64,000 nt of DNA from Planctomycetaceae bacterium (lineage in GTDB: Bacteria > Planctomycetota > Phycisphaerae > UBA1845 > UTPLA1). Under the pieces are notes generated by a model. It did not search any database and was not told the DNA's origin. It was given only the letters and a program-made list of their open reading frames with translations. The stretch spans positions 1,612,001 to 1,676,000 of the forward strand of contig CP030884.1 in assembly GCA_006969385.1 (NCBI GenBank), read 5' to 3'. The translations under genes were made by a program, and so were the position numbers. Shown here one piece after another: positions 18,318 through 26,864 of the stretch (position 1 is its first letter; each line of letters begins with the position of its first letter).

Positions 18318-18648
18318 TAGGGGCTCCTCCTCTACGTAGCATACCGCAGGGCTGGGGCGATGCTCACGGATTGACGTTGTAACGATGTGGAATTGGTGGG
18401 TGCGGGTGCCCCATCCTTCCCGACAAGGGAAGGTTGGGGAATCGAAGACGCGTTACTTACCATTCAATCTCAGCGGCTTCTGAGCTTCGTGATCCCCCAC
18501 CCTTTGCTGCTGGAAAAAGATGGGGCGCCCGTTCTGCAAAGGACTGCGCACCCGATTGTTCTTGAATTCCGCCCATATCTGGTCGAACTCGTTGATTGCG
18601 GCACATCCCATTGCCGCCATGGGGTAATCCCCGCAGAATCGGATCCAC
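18318..18648. other. Intergenic stretch with a worn palindromic repeat
   Basis: 331 bases between divergent genes. At 18410-18440, CCATCCTTCCCGACAAGGGA followed by AGGTTGGGG is an imperfect palindrome resembling the one at 61609. A second G/C-poor part shows CCCCACCCTTTGCTGCTGGA. No gene is supported. Confidence 0.5.
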
Positions 18649-19440
18649 ATGACCACCGAACCCGAACAGCACGACCACCAATCTCACGAGCCCGGCACCG
18701 CACCGCGCGAACCGCAATGGGTCACGGCCGCCGTGGCTGCCGAGCCGCGCTTGCCCTTGATGGGCCCGATGATGGTCTATCTGTTCCTGATGTTGTTCAT
18801 GGACTTCGTCCCGCAGGCGACGCCGTGGAATCAGATCGCCATCGGTTTGCATGTGGCTGCCGCTGCTTGGTTCGCGTGGGTCTTGCGGAACCACTATCCG
18901 CGACTCGGGAATTTCGAATGGGGCATCGCCGTCCCGGCGGGCATCGCCTCGGCGGCTGTTTGGATATATGGGCAACAGGCATTCGATGCGCTGGGCTTGG
19001 GCGGTGCGTTGGGGCTTTCCGGTTCGGCGCCGTTTGTTGAGTTAAATCCCGTCGAAGCCACCGACATGTGGACGGTCTATTCCGGCGCGGGCTTCTGGGC
19101 CCATGTTGTGATGAAAATTTTCCGCGCCATGACCATCGTGGCCGTGGTGGAAGAACTCTTCTGGCGCGGCTTCATGCTGCGCGCGTTCATCAAGTGGGAT
19201 GATTACGATCAAGTGCCATTGGGCACGTTTACGCTGTTTTCCGTGGTGGGCACGGCGGTTTTGTCGGTGATTCAACACCCCGGTAATTGGGGTGTCAGCA
19301 TCGTCTTGTGGATCTTGTGGAACCTCATGTTCTGTTGGCGCAAGAGCCTCAAATGCATGATGGTGACCCACGGCGTCACGAATTTGGTGTTGTATATGTA
19401 CGTCGTATGGGTCGGCGGTGATGCGTGGCGGTTTTGGTGA
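18649..19440 (+). CDS. CPBP/CAAX-type intramembrane protease-related protein (exosortase-associated type)
   Basis: 263 residues, about six to eight hydrophobic helices after an acidic, His-containing cytosolic N-terminus (MTTEPEQHDHQSHEPGTA). The CPBP motifs are present: VVEELFWRGFMLR (EExxxR-type motif 1), SVIQHPGNWG (motif 2 with His) and MMVTHGVTNLVLY (motif 3 HxxxN). This matches the layout of the CAAX-protease-related family that accompanies PEP-CTERM/exosortase systems (TIGR03008 as I recall it). It may process or assist envelope-anchored proteins such as the PEP-CTERM protein at 13278. Monocistronic. Confidence 0.82.
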   Translation: MTTEPEQHDHQSHEPGTAPREPQWVTAAVAAEPRLPLMGPMMVYLFLMLFMDFVPQATPWNQIAIGLHVAAAAWFAWVLRNHYPRLGNFEWGIAVPAGIASAAVWIYGQQAFDALGLGGALGLSGSAPFVELNPVEATDMWTVYSGAGFWAHVVMKIFRAMTIVAVVEELFWRGFMLRAFIKWDDYDQVPLGTFTLFSVVGTAVLSVIQHPGNWGVSIVLWILWNLMFCWRKSLKCMMVTHGVTNLVLYMYVVWVGGDAWRFW

Positions 19441-19502
19441 TGCGTTGTTTTTTTGTGATGGCAGACCATGCAAGCCGCATGGCTCGCGTTGTAGCACGGC
19501 TT

Positions 19503-19531
19503 GCGCTGTGGCACCGGTTTGCAACCGGTGT
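19503..19531. repeat. Short palindromic repeat ACCGGTTTGCAACCGGT
   Basis: Intergenic hairpin CACCGGTTTGCAACCGGTG, preceded by GCGCTGTGG. Same family as 45076-45105, with related copies at 14593 and 57220. Confidence 0.75.
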
Positions 19532-19633
19532 TTCTGTCGATGCGTCGCCAACGTCCGCAAACCTTCGCGCCGACACCCGCTCGCGCGTAGAATCTGTCGA
19601 CCAGCCCCGCAGCCCTCGCCGAGGATACTCTTT

Positions 19634-20704
19634 ATGCGATCCATTTTTCGAGCATGCCTTTTTTCCGTTTGCGCCATCGGTTTCGGTACCGGCTGCGACC
19701 CGTATCTCGCGCACCTCGTCGAAGGCCAGCTCGCATCGCTCGAACGCACCGTGCCGATCGAAGAGGCGCTCAACGACCCCAATCTCACCGACGCGGAAAA
19801 AGCCAAGCTCGCCTTGGTGCCGTCGATTCGCCAGTTCGCCATCGACGAACTGGGACTGTCTCCGGGCGACGCCTACACGGTTTTTGAAGCGAACGGATCG
19901 ACGCCGGCGGCGTACGTAGTGGCAGGCAGTCGCAAGGATCGGCTGCAGCCGTACGTCTGGTTTTATCCGTTTGTCGGTTTCACGCCGGTGAAAGGCTACT
20001 TCGACGAGCAGTTGGCCGAGGCCGAAGCGGACTTATTGCGACAGCAAGGGTTCGACGTGTTGCTGGCCAACGCCGACGGCTTTTCGACGCTGGGCTTCTT
20101 CGCCGACCCCGTGCGGCAGTCGAACTTGGTGCTGAACGTCGCCGACTTTGCCGAGTTGCTGATCCACGAGATGACGCACACGACCTTTTTCGCCGCCGGC
20201 GACGCCGACTACAACGAGTCGGTCGCGACGTTTACCGGCCGCGAAGGGGCGTTGCGGTGGATGCGGGCCACCTACGGCGCAGATAGCGAGATCGTGGCGG
20301 CAGCGGTGGCGCGATTTGCGGATAAGGCGGTGTTGGACGCGTACGTGGTGGATTTGTCCGATCGCGCGCGGGCGTTTTACCGCAAAGCCGAGGACGCCGG
20401 TCAATCGATGGAGCAGATTCTGATCGACCGCGAGGGCCTGTTTGCGGCGTTGGCGGGGTTGTTTGATAACACTTATCGCACGCAATTAAACACCCCCGAA
20501 GCGTGGCAGTTTGCCGCCGACCAAACGCTGAACAACGCGATCATTCTGGCGGGCGTGCGCTATCAAAGTGGGCTGGCGCTCTACGCGGACGTGTTGGAGA
20601 TTCTGAACGGAGATTACCCGGCCATGATCCAAGTGTTTGCAGAGGCCGCTAACCAGCCCAACAGCCGAGAGTATTTGCAAAACTGGGTCGCCGAGCGAAG
20701 ATAG
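19634..20704 (+). CDS. Lipoprotein aminopeptidase (PF10023-like, zinc metallopeptidase)
   Basis: 356 residues. ATG 19634 gives a lipoprotein signal, MRSIFRACLFSVCAIGFGTGC, with Cys21 as the lipidated residue. The core carries HEMTH (His178, Glu179, His182) and, 12 residues on, NESVATFTG, whose Glu195 is the likely third zinc ligand. This spacing and wording match the putative aminopeptidase family PF10023. The RLQPYVWFYPFVGFTPVKGY segment is also characteristic. It is expected to face the periplasm. An in-frame upstream extension to 19418 overlaps the previous gene and a repeat and is not coding. Confidence 0.85.
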   Translation: MRSIFRACLFSVCAIGFGTGCDPYLAHLVEGQLASLERTVPIEEALNDPNLTDAEKAKLALVPSIRQFAIDELGLSPGDAYTVFEANGSTPAAYVVAGSRKDRLQPYVWFYPFVGFTPVKGYFDEQLAEAEADLLRQQGFDVLLANADGFSTLGFFADPVRQSNLVLNVADFAELLIHEMTHTTFFAAGDADYNESVATFTGREGALRWMRATYGADSEIVAAAVARFADKAVLDAYVVDLSDRARAFYRKAEDAGQSMEQILIDREGLFAALAGLFDNTYRTQLNTPEAWQFAADQTLNNAIILAGVRYQSGLALYADVLEILNGDYPAMIQVFAEAANQPNSREYLQNWVAERR

Positions 20705-20814
20705 CGGCCCTGCGTAGATTTCTGCTTACGGTTATCGAAGGCGTAACCGATCTGAGACGGGTCCAAAGTGGGCCGACAGTACTGATAGGTGGGAAAAGAA
20801 GCAGGAGCACGCTC

Positions 20815-21537
20815 GTGGCGTTAGAAGCAAAGCACATTATCGGGATGGGAATCGCCGGCTGCATGCTGGTGGGTACTGGCTGTTCCGGCGGTGACTCGGG
20901 GGTCAAAACGCTGGGCTATTACGCCGGCGGGAGCCCCGGTAAGGCGCGACCGTTGCCGCCGCGACCGACGAAGCGCTATACGCCGCGCTACCAAGCACCG
21001 GCCCCCAGGGCCACTGCACCGCAGAACGTGGTTCATCGCGTCGAGCCGCGTTGGACGCCGCCGGGCGGTTTCGTCGACCGCTGGGATTCGATCGTGATTC
21101 ACCATTCGGCCAGCGACACCTCCACGCCGCAGGGCATGGAAGATTGGCACGTCAACGGTCGTGGTTGGGATGCGCTGGGCTATCACTTTGTGATCGGCAA
21201 TGGCGTTAAGTACGGCGACGGCAAGGTTTACGTCGGCGAGCGCTGGACCAAGCAGATGCACGGTGCCCACTGTAAGACGCCGGGCAACCACTACAACGAC
21301 CACGGGATCGGCATTTGTCTGATTGGCGACTTCCGCAGCAGTCGGCCGACGGCGTCGCAGATGAGAGCGCTGTCGGAACTGACGCAGTTTTTGATGGGCC
21401 AATGCGGGATCAGCAAGGGGCGAATTTTGACGCACGGCGGAGTCACCGGAAAAACCGAGTGCCCGGGGCCGAATTTCAATCTCGCCCAATTGGTGCAAAC
21501 GCTGAACGGCGTGCGGCTTACCGCCGGTCATCGCTAG
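20815..21537 (+). CDS. N-acetylmuramoyl-L-alanine amidase, PGRP/T7-lysozyme type, lipoprotein
   Basis: 240 residues with a GTG start at 20815, preceded by AGGAG. A lipoprotein signal ends in LVGTGC (Cys23). A Pro/Arg-rich linker (residues about 40-80) spans toward the wall. The amidase_2 domain has IVIHHSASDT (zinc His97), GWDALGYHFVIGNG (Tyr123/His124 pair), THGGVTGKTECPG (zinc ligands His207 and Cys216) and GIGICLIGDF. These are the expected zinc ligands of active enzymes. The role would be peptidoglycan cleavage between muramic acid and the stem peptide. Followed by a terminator. Confidence 0.9.
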   Translation: MALEAKHIIGMGIAGCMLVGTGCSGGDSGVKTLGYYAGGSPGKARPLPPRPTKRYTPRYQAPAPRATAPQNVVHRVEPRWTPPGGFVDRWDSIVIHHSASDTSTPQGMEDWHVNGRGWDALGYHFVIGNGVKYGDGKVYVGERWTKQMHGAHCKTPGNHYNDHGIGICLIGDFRSSRPTASQMRALSELTQFLMGQCGISKGRILTHGGVTGKTECPGPNFNLAQLVQTLNGVRLTAGHR

Positions 21538-21576
21538 GCCCAACCGCCAAGAAAACACAGCTTCCTGTTATTAAAT

Positions 21577-21609
21577 AACCCGCCGAGCTTGCTCGGTGGG
21601 TTTTCTTTT
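21577..21609 (+). terminator. Rho-independent terminator after the amidase gene
   Basis: Stem CCCGCCGAGC/GCTCGGTGGG with a short TT loop, followed by TTTTCTTTT. It starts about 40 bases after the amidase stop. Confidence 0.85.
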
Positions 21610-21885
21610 GCAATGGCTTAACCAAACGAACACAATATGTTTGGTTTTGGTTCGCGTCCGAGTGCGCTCCAAAGGCCAATCTTGTCAAAAAGCCCTTTGG
21701 CGTCGACACTTTTCAGTGCGGTTGCTGTGACATGCTGGCGGGGAAATTCATTAAACCTTTGCATGAATCCAGTAGCCATCTTGTTGACTCACGGCTAACC
21801 TGCGCTAGTAGGGAATCAAGCGCTCGATTGCCGAATCGAGTAACTTTGTCGGTAACCTATCGCCACCAAACGTGGAGGTTTGCCA

Positions 21886-22314
21886 GTGGCAAGCGGTGAA
21901 GACAGCGGTCAACAAAAGAAACTCATCATCGCGGTCGTACTGTTCGCTGCCGCTGGTTTGGTCGGCTACTTTGCGTACGGTGGAAACGATTTAGCCAGCC
22001 AATCCTACAATCGCAACTTCGTTTGCGCGAAAACCGGCGAAGCATACGACTACACGATTAAAGAAGGCGACTACGAACCTTACTACTCTCCGCTGTCCGG
22101 CGCGAACACCGGCTACCTTGCGGAAAAGTGTTTCTGGATGAAAGACGCCGACGGTCAGTACGTCGCCAAGTCGCAACCGACGGTGGTTTTGTTGAAGAGT
22201 AAATTTGAGCCGGGCGCAACAACATATTGCCCGGACTGTGGTAGGGAAGTCGTCGGTCACAACCCGATGCCGGAAGAAGAATTGATGAATGCCGCAAAAG
22301 CGGCGGGTAGATAA
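21886..22314 (+). CDS. Single-span membrane protein of unknown function
   Basis: 142 residues. GTG 21886 is chosen because GGAGG lies seven bases upstream; TTG 21880 is in frame but too close. A short polar N-terminus (MASGEDSGQQKK) precedes one helix (LIIAVVLFAAAGLVGYFAYG), and the rest lies outside the cytoplasm. Cys pairs in NFVCAKTGEAYDY and TTYCPDCGREVVG recall a zinc-ribbon or disulfide-stabilised small domain. It lies 50 bases before the pseudopilin gene on the same strand, so the two may be co-transcribed. Confidence 0.75.
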   Translation: MASGEDSGQQKKLIIAVVLFAAAGLVGYFAYGGNDLASQSYNRNFVCAKTGEAYDYTIKEGDYEPYYSPLSGANTGYLAEKCFWMKDADGQYVAKSQPTVVLLKSKFEPGATTYCPDCGREVVGHNPMPEEELMNAAKAAGR

Positions 22315-22364
22315 CCTTCGCACACCAGCGAATCGATTTTCAGTTTCGTGGAGATGGTCGAGAG

Positions 22365-23372
22365 ATGAAACGCAATCGCACCCGCACTGGGTTTACGTTG
22401 ATCGAGCTTTTGGTGGTGATTTCGATCATCGCGCTGTTGATTTCGATTCTGTTGCCGGCGTTGGCCGGCGCGCGTCGCGTCGCACAGCGCGTGCGGTGTC
22501 TGGCATCGTTGGCAGACGTCGGTAAGCAGTTCGTGCAGTACGGAACGGATAACAATCAAGCCATCCCCGGTGCACCGACCAGTTCGGGGGCATACTTGCT
22601 GGGTGAATCGACGGCGTACGGTGCCGCCACGCAAATTTGGGACTTCCAAGGGCCGATCGCGCAAGCCGCCGGCCTCGGCTTTACGCTTCCCGATCGCAAC
22701 TCACCCGATTCCGAAGTTGCTAAGCGCTTCAACCAATTGCGCGGTTACTACCGTTGCGCATCGAATAAGTTTCTCTCGGTGCAGTTTGCGGGGCCCCAGG
22801 CCGGTGCTGGCCCGATGGTGAGCTATAACACCTGTCGTTACCAGTTGTTTGTTGGTGCCGATCGACCGGGAACGCCGGGCATCGAGAAAGTGCCGTCTAA
22901 CCATAGCGAGCAAATCCCGCGAAATTGGGGGCCGAGCACAAACAAGATCGGTGTGCCGTCTAACAAGATTGCCGTGGCCGATGGTTCGCGCTACGCGGAC
23001 AGCACCATTTCGCCCGATTATGATCTCTCGGTCGGGGCAGCTTTTGGTGGAGCTTTCTCTGATACCGGTGCTCATTCAACATTTTCAAATTCGTGGGATC
23101 GCTCCTGGGCCAACGGCAGCCGCCAAGGTGTGGACGCACGTTTCTACTCGTTCCGCCACGCCACCTCAGAGCCTGCTTCGGGTGCTCCCGGCGATGCGTT
23201 CAAGCTGAACGCTGTTTTCCACGACGGCCACGCCGAAACCTTGGGCGACCTGCAAGCATCCAACCCGAACTTGTGGCTGCCTCAGGGCACGGTCCTTAGC
23301 ACGGTCGATGTGTACGACGATACGCGGGCGGCATTCGGCCTCAACCAAAGCTTCGTGACGATCGGAAACTAA
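22365..23372 (+). CDS. Type II/IV pseudopilin-like protein with N-terminal methylation motif
   Basis: 335 residues. The prepilin peptidase site is TRTGFTLIELLVVISIIALL, with cleavage after Gly9 and Glu14 as the +5 residue. The long hydrophobic helix is followed by a globular domain ending near VFHDGHAETLGDL, similar to the H-x9-DG C-terminal motif of the large planctomycete pseudopilin families. It would be inserted in the inner membrane and processed by PilD. Genomes of this group carry many such paralogues not linked to secretion operons, so its function is unknown. Confidence 0.9.
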   Translation: MKRNRTRTGFTLIELLVVISIIALLISILLPALAGARRVAQRVRCLASLADVGKQFVQYGTDNNQAIPGAPTSSGAYLLGESTAYGAATQIWDFQGPIAQAAGLGFTLPDRNSPDSEVAKRFNQLRGYYRCASNKFLSVQFAGPQAGAGPMVSYNTCRYQLFVGADRPGTPGIEKVPSNHSEQIPRNWGPSTNKIGVPSNKIAVADGSRYADSTISPDYDLSVGAAFGGAFSDTGAHSTFSNSWDRSWANGSRQGVDARFYSFRHATSEPASGAPGDAFKLNAVFHDGHAETLGDLQASNPNLWLPQGTVLSTVDVYDDTRAAFGLNQSFVTIGN

Positions 23373-23443
23373 ACGACGGTCGCCGGGTCGGTGCGTCCAG
23401 AGCCCGATTTTGCCGTGCGGCGTGCAGAACGTATGCGAATTTC

Positions 23444-23481
23444 GACGGGGGAGGCTGGGCGACCGGCGGCCCCCGTTTTTC
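23444..23481 (+). terminator. Probable terminator after the pseudopilin gene
   Basis: ACGGGGG (23445-23451) pairs with CCCCCGT (23470-23476) and is followed by TTTTCTT. The stem is short with an 18-base loop that has additional internal pairing (CTGG/CCGG). Confidence 0.6.
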
Positions 23482-23539
23482 TTGACCCGCAGGCCAAGCC
23501 TGAGTACCTTTTTAAGGTCGAAGCGGCAGGCGACCGACG

Positions 23540-23638
23540 ATGTTCATGCTGATTGAGCCAACGATTGTTCTGGAAATGTTGATTGCGAAGATTCAATTTA
23601 TGAGCTTTTCCCTCACGCAGCGCGACATCCTTTCATGA
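23540..23638 (+). CDS. Possible 32-residue leader ORF overlapping thrS
   Basis: ATG 23540 opens 32 codons (MFMLIEPTIVLEMLIAKIQF and 12 more) whose TGA forms an ATGA overlap with the thrS start at 23635. thrS itself has no recognisable ribosome-binding site, so coupling from this frame would explain its translation. The leader has only two Thr codons, so it is not a classical attenuator peptide. The frame may be fortuitous. Confidence 0.35.
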   Translation: MFMLIEPTIVLEMLIAKIQFMSFSLTQRDILS

Positions 23639-25800
23639 TTCGCGTGACTTTGCCTGACAACTCTGTACGCGAATTGCCCGAAGGTGCCAGCGCCGCCGAT
23701 TTGGCCGCCGATATCGGCCCCGGTTTGGCTAAAGCTGCCATCGGCGCGTTTGCCGCCAATGGTGACGGCGAGGAGCGACCGCTCGATTTGGCCACGCCGC
23801 TTCCCGGTGATTGCAATCTGCGCTTGGTCACCAACCGCGATGACGAAGCGTTGACCATCCTGCGGCACAGCACCGCCCACGTGATGGCCGAGGCGATTTG
23901 CAACATCTGGCCCGAGACCAAGCTGGTGTATGGCCCCCCGGTCGAAGGCGGCTTCTATTACGATATCGATCTCGATTACAAACTCACGCCCGACGACTTC
24001 CCCAAGATCGAAGCCGAGATGCAGCGTATCGTGAAAGAAGCGCGACCGTTCACGCGTTATGAGATGGATCGCGCGGCGGGGATGGAAAAGCTCAAAAAGG
24101 AAGGCAATCCCTACAAGCTCGAAAACGCCGAGCGCGCTAAAGGCGATGTGCTTTCGTTTTATGTGACTGGTGCCGAGCCCGGCGCGTTTTGGGAAGACTT
24201 GTGCATGGGTACGCACATTCCCGATACCGGTCGCATCGGCGCGTTCAAGATTTTGAGCGTGTCCGGCGCGTTCCTGCACGGCGATGCCAAGAAGAAACAA
24301 TTGCAGCGCGTTAACGGTACGGCGTTCTTCAACAAGAAAGATTTGAAGGCGTATCTCACGCAACTCGAAGAAGCGCGCAAGCGCGACCATCGTAAGATCG
24401 GTACCGAGTTGGGCTTGTTCGCACTCGATCCGTTGGTCGGTACCGGCCTTGTTTTATGGAAGCCGCGCGGCGCGATCGTGCGCAACTTGCTCGAAAACTA
24501 TCTGCGCGAAGAACTCGTGCGGCACGGTTATTTGCCGGTCTATTCGCCCAACATTGGGCGGCTCGATTTGTATCGCACCAGTGGGCACTTCCCGTATTAC
24601 CAGGATTCGCAATATCCGCCCATGTACGATCGACCGGGCGCGGCAGCGCTGCAGGCAATCGTCGATGCGTACGAAGCGGGGGAGGATGTTACGGCGGCGT
24701 CCTTGAATGAAGCGTTGGAGCCGTTCACCGGTTGCTGCGGCGTGCAGATTGATGCGTCGGCCCTGAACGCGGAGAAAATCGAAGCCGCGAAAGAAATCTT
24801 GCGCGACGAAGAAGGTTATTTACTCAAGCCGATGAACTGCCCGCACCACATTCGGATCTATGCGAGTGAGCCGCGCAGTTATCGCGATTTGCCGGTGCGC
24901 TTGGCCGAATTCGGCACCGTCTATCGCTACGAGCAGTCGGGCGAAGTATCGGGGCTAACGCGGGTGCGCGGCTTCACGCAGGATGATGCCCACATCTTCT
25001 GCACGCCCGAACAGTTACAGGGCGAACTGGCCAGTTGTGTGCAACTCACGCGCTATGTGCTCGACGGCTTGGGTTTGAAAGATTACCGCGTGCGCATCGG
25101 CCTGCACGACCCGGACGATGGTAAGTACATCGATAATCCGCAGGCGTGGGCCGAAAGCGAAGCGGCCATTCGCGAGGCGGTGAAGCTCAGTGGGATGACG
25201 GCCACCGAAGAAAAAGGTGAAGCCGCGTTTTACGGGCCCAAGATCGACTTCGTGGTGAAAGACTGCATCGGTCGCGACTGGCAACTTGGCACAGTGCAGG
25301 CCGATTACATTCAGCCGATTAACTTTGATTTGAGTTACACCGGCTCGGACAACAAGGCGCATCGACCGGTGATGGTGCACCGCGCGCCGTTTGGCAGCAT
25401 GGAGCGTTTCATCGGAATTCTGATCGAGCACTTTGAGGGCAACTTCCCGTTGTGGTTGGCGCCGGTGCAGGTATTGGTTGCAACGATTTCGGAAAAAAGC
25501 GTCGACTACGGTCGCGAAGTGGCCGAGCAATTGCGTAAGATCGGCATGCGAGTCGAACTGGATGATTCGGCTGAACGCATCGGCCCTAAAAAACACTACG
25601 GGCGCTCGTTAAAGGTGCCGTATATCGTGGTGGTGGGTGAGAAAGAAGCAGAGAGCAAGGCGGTGAACGTCGATCCGCGCGATCGCGATGGATCGAAGAC
25701 GATTCCGCTGACCGAATTGATTGAGATGTTGAAGCAGGAAAATGACCCGCATGCGTTGCGGCGTCAGAATGAAAACGAACGGGCAGGCGCGTCCTCCTGA
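23635..25800 (+). CDS. thrS: Threonyl-tRNA synthetase
   Basis: 721 residues; attaches Thr to tRNA-Thr in the cytosol. Order: TGS domain (1-65), editing domain (66-240) with HSTAHVMAEA and the Cys/His editing site, class II catalytic core, and C-terminal anticodon-binding domain (about 615-705). Motif 2 is in GTVYRYEQSGEVSGLTRVRG and motif 3 in FGSMERFIGILIEHFEG. Zinc ligands are Cys402 (MNCPHH), His453 (DDAHIF) and the His of VMVHRA. It is about 80 residues longer than E. coli ThrRS, mainly from an insert at about 332-391 between YPPM and the DEEGYLLKPMNCPHH segment. First gene of the infC cluster. Confidence 0.96.
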   Translation: MIRVTLPDNSVRELPEGASAADLAADIGPGLAKAAIGAFAANGDGEERPLDLATPLPGDCNLRLVTNRDDEALTILRHSTAHVMAEAICNIWPETKLVYGPPVEGGFYYDIDLDYKLTPDDFPKIEAEMQRIVKEARPFTRYEMDRAAGMEKLKKEGNPYKLENAERAKGDVLSFYVTGAEPGAFWEDLCMGTHIPDTGRIGAFKILSVSGAFLHGDAKKKQLQRVNGTAFFNKKDLKAYLTQLEEARKRDHRKIGTELGLFALDPLVGTGLVLWKPRGAIVRNLLENYLREELVRHGYLPVYSPNIGRLDLYRTSGHFPYYQDSQYPPMYDRPGAAALQAIVDAYEAGEDVTAASLNEALEPFTGCCGVQIDASALNAEKIEAAKEILRDEEGYLLKPMNCPHHIRIYASEPRSYRDLPVRLAEFGTVYRYEQSGEVSGLTRVRGFTQDDAHIFCTPEQLQGELASCVQLTRYVLDGLGLKDYRVRIGLHDPDDGKYIDNPQAWAESEAAIREAVKLSGMTATEEKGEAAFYGPKIDFVVKDCIGRDWQLGTVQADYIQPINFDLSYTGSDNKAHRPVMVHRAPFGSMERFIGILIEHFEGNFPLWLAPVQVLVATISEKSVDYGREVAEQLRKIGMRVELDDSAERIGPKKHYGRSLKVPYIVVVGEKEAESKAVNVDPRDRDGSKTIPLTELIEMLKQENDPHALRRQNENERAGASS

Positions 25801-25852
25801 CCCGGCGTGGTAACAAGCGTATTGAATCAGGACAAACTCGAAAGGAAGGTGC

Positions 25853-26488
25853 TTGGCTAATTTAAGACTACGATGCAACGAGCAGATTCGAATCTCCCCG
25901 ATTCGTTTGATCGATCAGGATAAGAATATGATCGGGGTTATTTCGACGGATGAGGCGTTGCGCATGGCGCGCGATGCCGGCATGGATCTTGTGGAGATGT
26001 CGCCCAACGAGCGACCGCCGGTCTGTAAGATTATGGACTACGGCAAACACAAGTACGATCTGTCCAAAAAGCAGAAGCAGAAACATCACGAGCAAAAGAT
26101 CAAAGAAGTGCGCGTGCGGCCCAAGACCGACGAGCACGATCTGGAAATCAAACTCAAGAAAGCACGGCAATTCCTGGAGCACGGCGATCGGGTGCAGATC
26201 ACGATGTTGTTCCGCGGCCGCGAGCGCTTCCGGCAGGATTTGGCCCGCGAGCAGTTCGACGAGATCGTGAAGGAGTTGGCCGATATCTCCAAGGTCGATC
26301 GCTTCCCGCGCGCAATGGGTCGCCGCATGACGGTGTTGCTGGCCCCGCTGAAGGTGCCCAACCCGCAGCAGCAACAGAAGCAAAAAAAGCCGCCCAAGCC
26401 CCCGAAAGAGGCCCCTAAGCAGGCTGATGAGGGCCAGGCCGAGGCAGCGACCGAGCCCGAGACGGAGCAGCCGGCGGATTCGAATTAG
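25853..26488 (+). CDS. infC: Translation initiation factor IF-3, TTG start
   Basis: 211 residues. It binds the 30S subunit and checks start-codon pairing. The N-terminal domain has LRCNEQIRISPIRLIDQD and VEMSPNERPPVCKIMDYG. The C-terminal domain has VRPKTDEHDLEIKLKKARQF and the RGRERF segment. The start is TTG 25853, behind AAGGAAGG: no ATG lies between the ribosome-binding site and the essential NEQIR segment. A non-ATG start on infC mirrors the AUU of E. coli, which IF-3 itself senses for autoregulation. The last 40 residues are a Gln/Lys/Pro/Glu-rich tail (QQQQKQKKPPKPPKEAPKQ) absent from standard IF-3. Confidence 0.95.
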   Translation: MANLRLRCNEQIRISPIRLIDQDKNMIGVISTDEALRMARDAGMDLVEMSPNERPPVCKIMDYGKHKYDLSKKQKQKHHEQKIKEVRVRPKTDEHDLEIKLKKARQFLEHGDRVQITMLFRGRERFRQDLAREQFDEIVKELADISKVDRFPRAMGRRMTVLLAPLKVPNPQQQQKQKKPPKPPKEAPKQADEGQAEAATEPETEQPADSN

Positions 26489-26570
26489 GGTCGCTGACCA
26501 GCTTGTCAATTTTGCCCGCTTGAGATAAATTGAGGGGCTCGACCGCGCGCGATGCGCAGGAGCCTGATTT

Positions 26571-26768
26571 ATGCCCAAGATGAAAGCCCACAAGGGGCTC
26601 AAAAAACGCGTTAAGCTCTCCGCCAAAGGCAAAGTGCGCTACAACCGCAGCGGTGCGGGCCACTTGATGAGCCATAAAGATGGCAATCGCCGCCGCCGCA
26701 TGCGCGGCCTCGATGCGCTGGATAATCCGAAGCTGGCGGCCAAGATCCGCTGGTTCCTGAGCGCTTAG
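26571..26768 (+). CDS. rpmI: 50S ribosomal protein L35
   Basis: 65 residues, the usual length. MPKMKAHKGLKKRVKLSAKG and the LMSHKDGNRRRRMRGL segment are diagnostic. It lies 82 bases after infC and 96 before rplT; the latter gap contains a terminator-like hairpin. Confidence 0.97.
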   Translation: MPKMKAHKGLKKRVKLSAKGKVRYNRSGAGHLMSHKDGNRRRRMRGLDALDNPKLAAKIRWFLSA

Positions 26769-26779
26769 TTTTTCAAACG

Positions 26780-26826
26780 CAAGACGCACCGAGCCCCCGT
26801 CAAGAAGCTTGTGCGTCTTGTTTTTT
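26780..26826 (+). terminator. Terminator/attenuator-like hairpin between rpmI and rplT
   Basis: CAAGACGCAC (26780-26789) pairs perfectly with GTGCGTCTTG (26811-26820), followed at once by TTTTTT. This has the form of an intrinsic terminator lying inside the operon, so rplT would depend on read-through or on its own promoter. Confidence 0.75.
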
Positions 26827-26864
26827 GCAGATAGCACCACGCCCGAGCGTGGGGGATTAGAACG

